Shown here in pieces: positions 4,591 through 5,022 of a stretch of 5,022 nucleotides of DNA. The notes under the pieces are model-generated. The model was given only the letters and a program-made list of their open reading frames with translations, was not told the origin of the DNA and searched no databases. Position 1 is the stretch's first letter; each line of letters begins with the position of its first letter. The DNA lies in NCBI GenBank assembly GCA_021797415.1, contig JAJZZT010000478.1:1827-6848 (forward strand), given 5' to 3'. The position numbers were made by a program, and so were the translations under genes. This DNA is from Bacillota bacterium. Lineage in GTDB: Bacteria > Bacillota > Bacilli > Alicyclobacillales > SLC66.

Positions 4591-5022
4591 TCATTCCTCC
4601 TGTCCAGCGCAATCCAGAACAGTCGCCACACAGCGCTCCACAAAGTGCAGCAGCCGCACGTCCGCTCCGCAGCGCGCCGCCAGAGACAGCCCCACGGGCA
4701 ATCCGTCCTGCTCCAGGCGCGGAACGGTGACCTGCGGCAGCCGCGCCATGCCCGCGATACAGGTGAGCGAAAGGGCGCGGGAACGCCACAAGTCAAGCGC
4801 AGCGCCGTCAAGACCGACAGGCGGGGCGGGACCGGGCGCCGTAGGAAAGAGCAGAATCGAGTCCTCTCCCAGCAGCCGGTGCAGGTTCTCGTCCATACGC
4901 TCCCGGATGTGTTGCGCATAGACGGTCCACTCCCGCTTCACTGTCTTTGTCCAGGCGAACCGCTCGGCAATGCCCGGGCCAAACGACGGCCTCACTTCTT
5001 CGATCCATTCCCCGTGTTCCTT
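4591..5022 (-). CDS. Amidase-signature family enzyme, C-terminal part (5' end beyond the window)
   Basis: The frame is open from the right edge to TGA at 4591-4593 and encodes the last 143 residues. The segment KEHGEWIEEVRPSFGPGIAE, the strand SILLFPTAPGPAPPVG (near 55-70), and the closing IAGMARLPQVTVP...DGLPVGLSLAARCGADVRLL (near 89-124) are typical of the C-terminal third of amidase-signature hydrolases. They look closest to the AMI1/indole-acetamide-like branch, where FPT-x-PGPPP and an LP-V-x-LSL pattern recur. The Ser-Ser-Lys catalytic triad and the glycine/serine-rich signature lie in the missing N-terminal part, so activity cannot be judged. It is the upstream partner of the acetamidase/formamidase gene and probably shares its transcript. 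The fold is unrelated to that neighbour. Confidence 0.88.
   Translation of the reverse strand, partial: KEHGEWIEEVRPSFGPGIAERFAWTKTVKREWTVYAQHIRERMDENLHRLLGEDSILLFPTAPGPAPPVGLDGAALDLWRSRALSLTCIAGMARLPQVTVPRLEQDGLPVGLSLAARCGADVRLLHFVERCVATVLDCAGQEE

Noticed and set aside
4008..4919. Minus-strand open frame of 303 codons across the two amidase genes
   Set aside because: It is out of frame with both recognised enzymes, rich in Cys, Trp, Arg and Ser, and would overlap them completely.

Overview
The window is gene-dense and GC-rich (roughly 60% by eye). Its AAGGAGG-type ribosome binding sites, GTG/ATG starts, a sigma-A-like promoter and a YtrA-type GntR/ABC cassette suggest a high-GC Firmicute, perhaps of the Alicyclobacillus/Kyrpidia kind. 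That placement is inference from style, because no rRNA or other marker gene is present.

Layout. Positions 2-766 (+) hold the 3' part of a gene for an exported or membrane-anchored protein of unknown function. It meets, tail to tail, a three-gene minus-strand operon. Read in transcription order, the operon is a YtrA-type GntR regulator (3318-2857), an ABC-2-type ATPase (2860-1943) and a multi-spanning permease (1971-826). The regulator and ATPase genes overlap by ATGA, and the ATPase and permease genes overlap by 29 nt, so the three are probably co-translated. The 59-nt gap between the convergent units holds two short inverted repeats that could serve as a weak bidirectional stop.

Upstream of the operon (3319-3549) is an unusually structured control region. 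It has a TTGACA / 17 bp / TATTGT promoter, a GTGTCA-N4-TGACAC palindrome over the -35 box, TGTACT-N9-AGTACA at the expected transcription start, a perfect TGTGCAC-A-GTGCACA palindrome just inside the leader, and then an 18-bp tandem repeat built on ACTGTCTGC. The GTG start of gntR lies after all of this, behind a near-perfect GGAGGTGA. The simplest reading is an autoregulated, ligand-released ABC exporter or stress module of the Ytr kind.

On the right (3550-5022, minus strand) are two amide hydrolases of unrelated folds, 18 nt apart and presumably one transcript: the C-terminal part of an amidase-signature enzyme, then a complete acetamidase/formamidase-family protein. Together they suggest release of ammonia or carboxylates from amides. 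Nothing in the sequence ties them functionally to the ABC operon downstream.

I found no RNA genes, mobile elements or CRISPR. The most unusual part is the multi-palindrome plus tandem-repeat control region at about 3355-3503.
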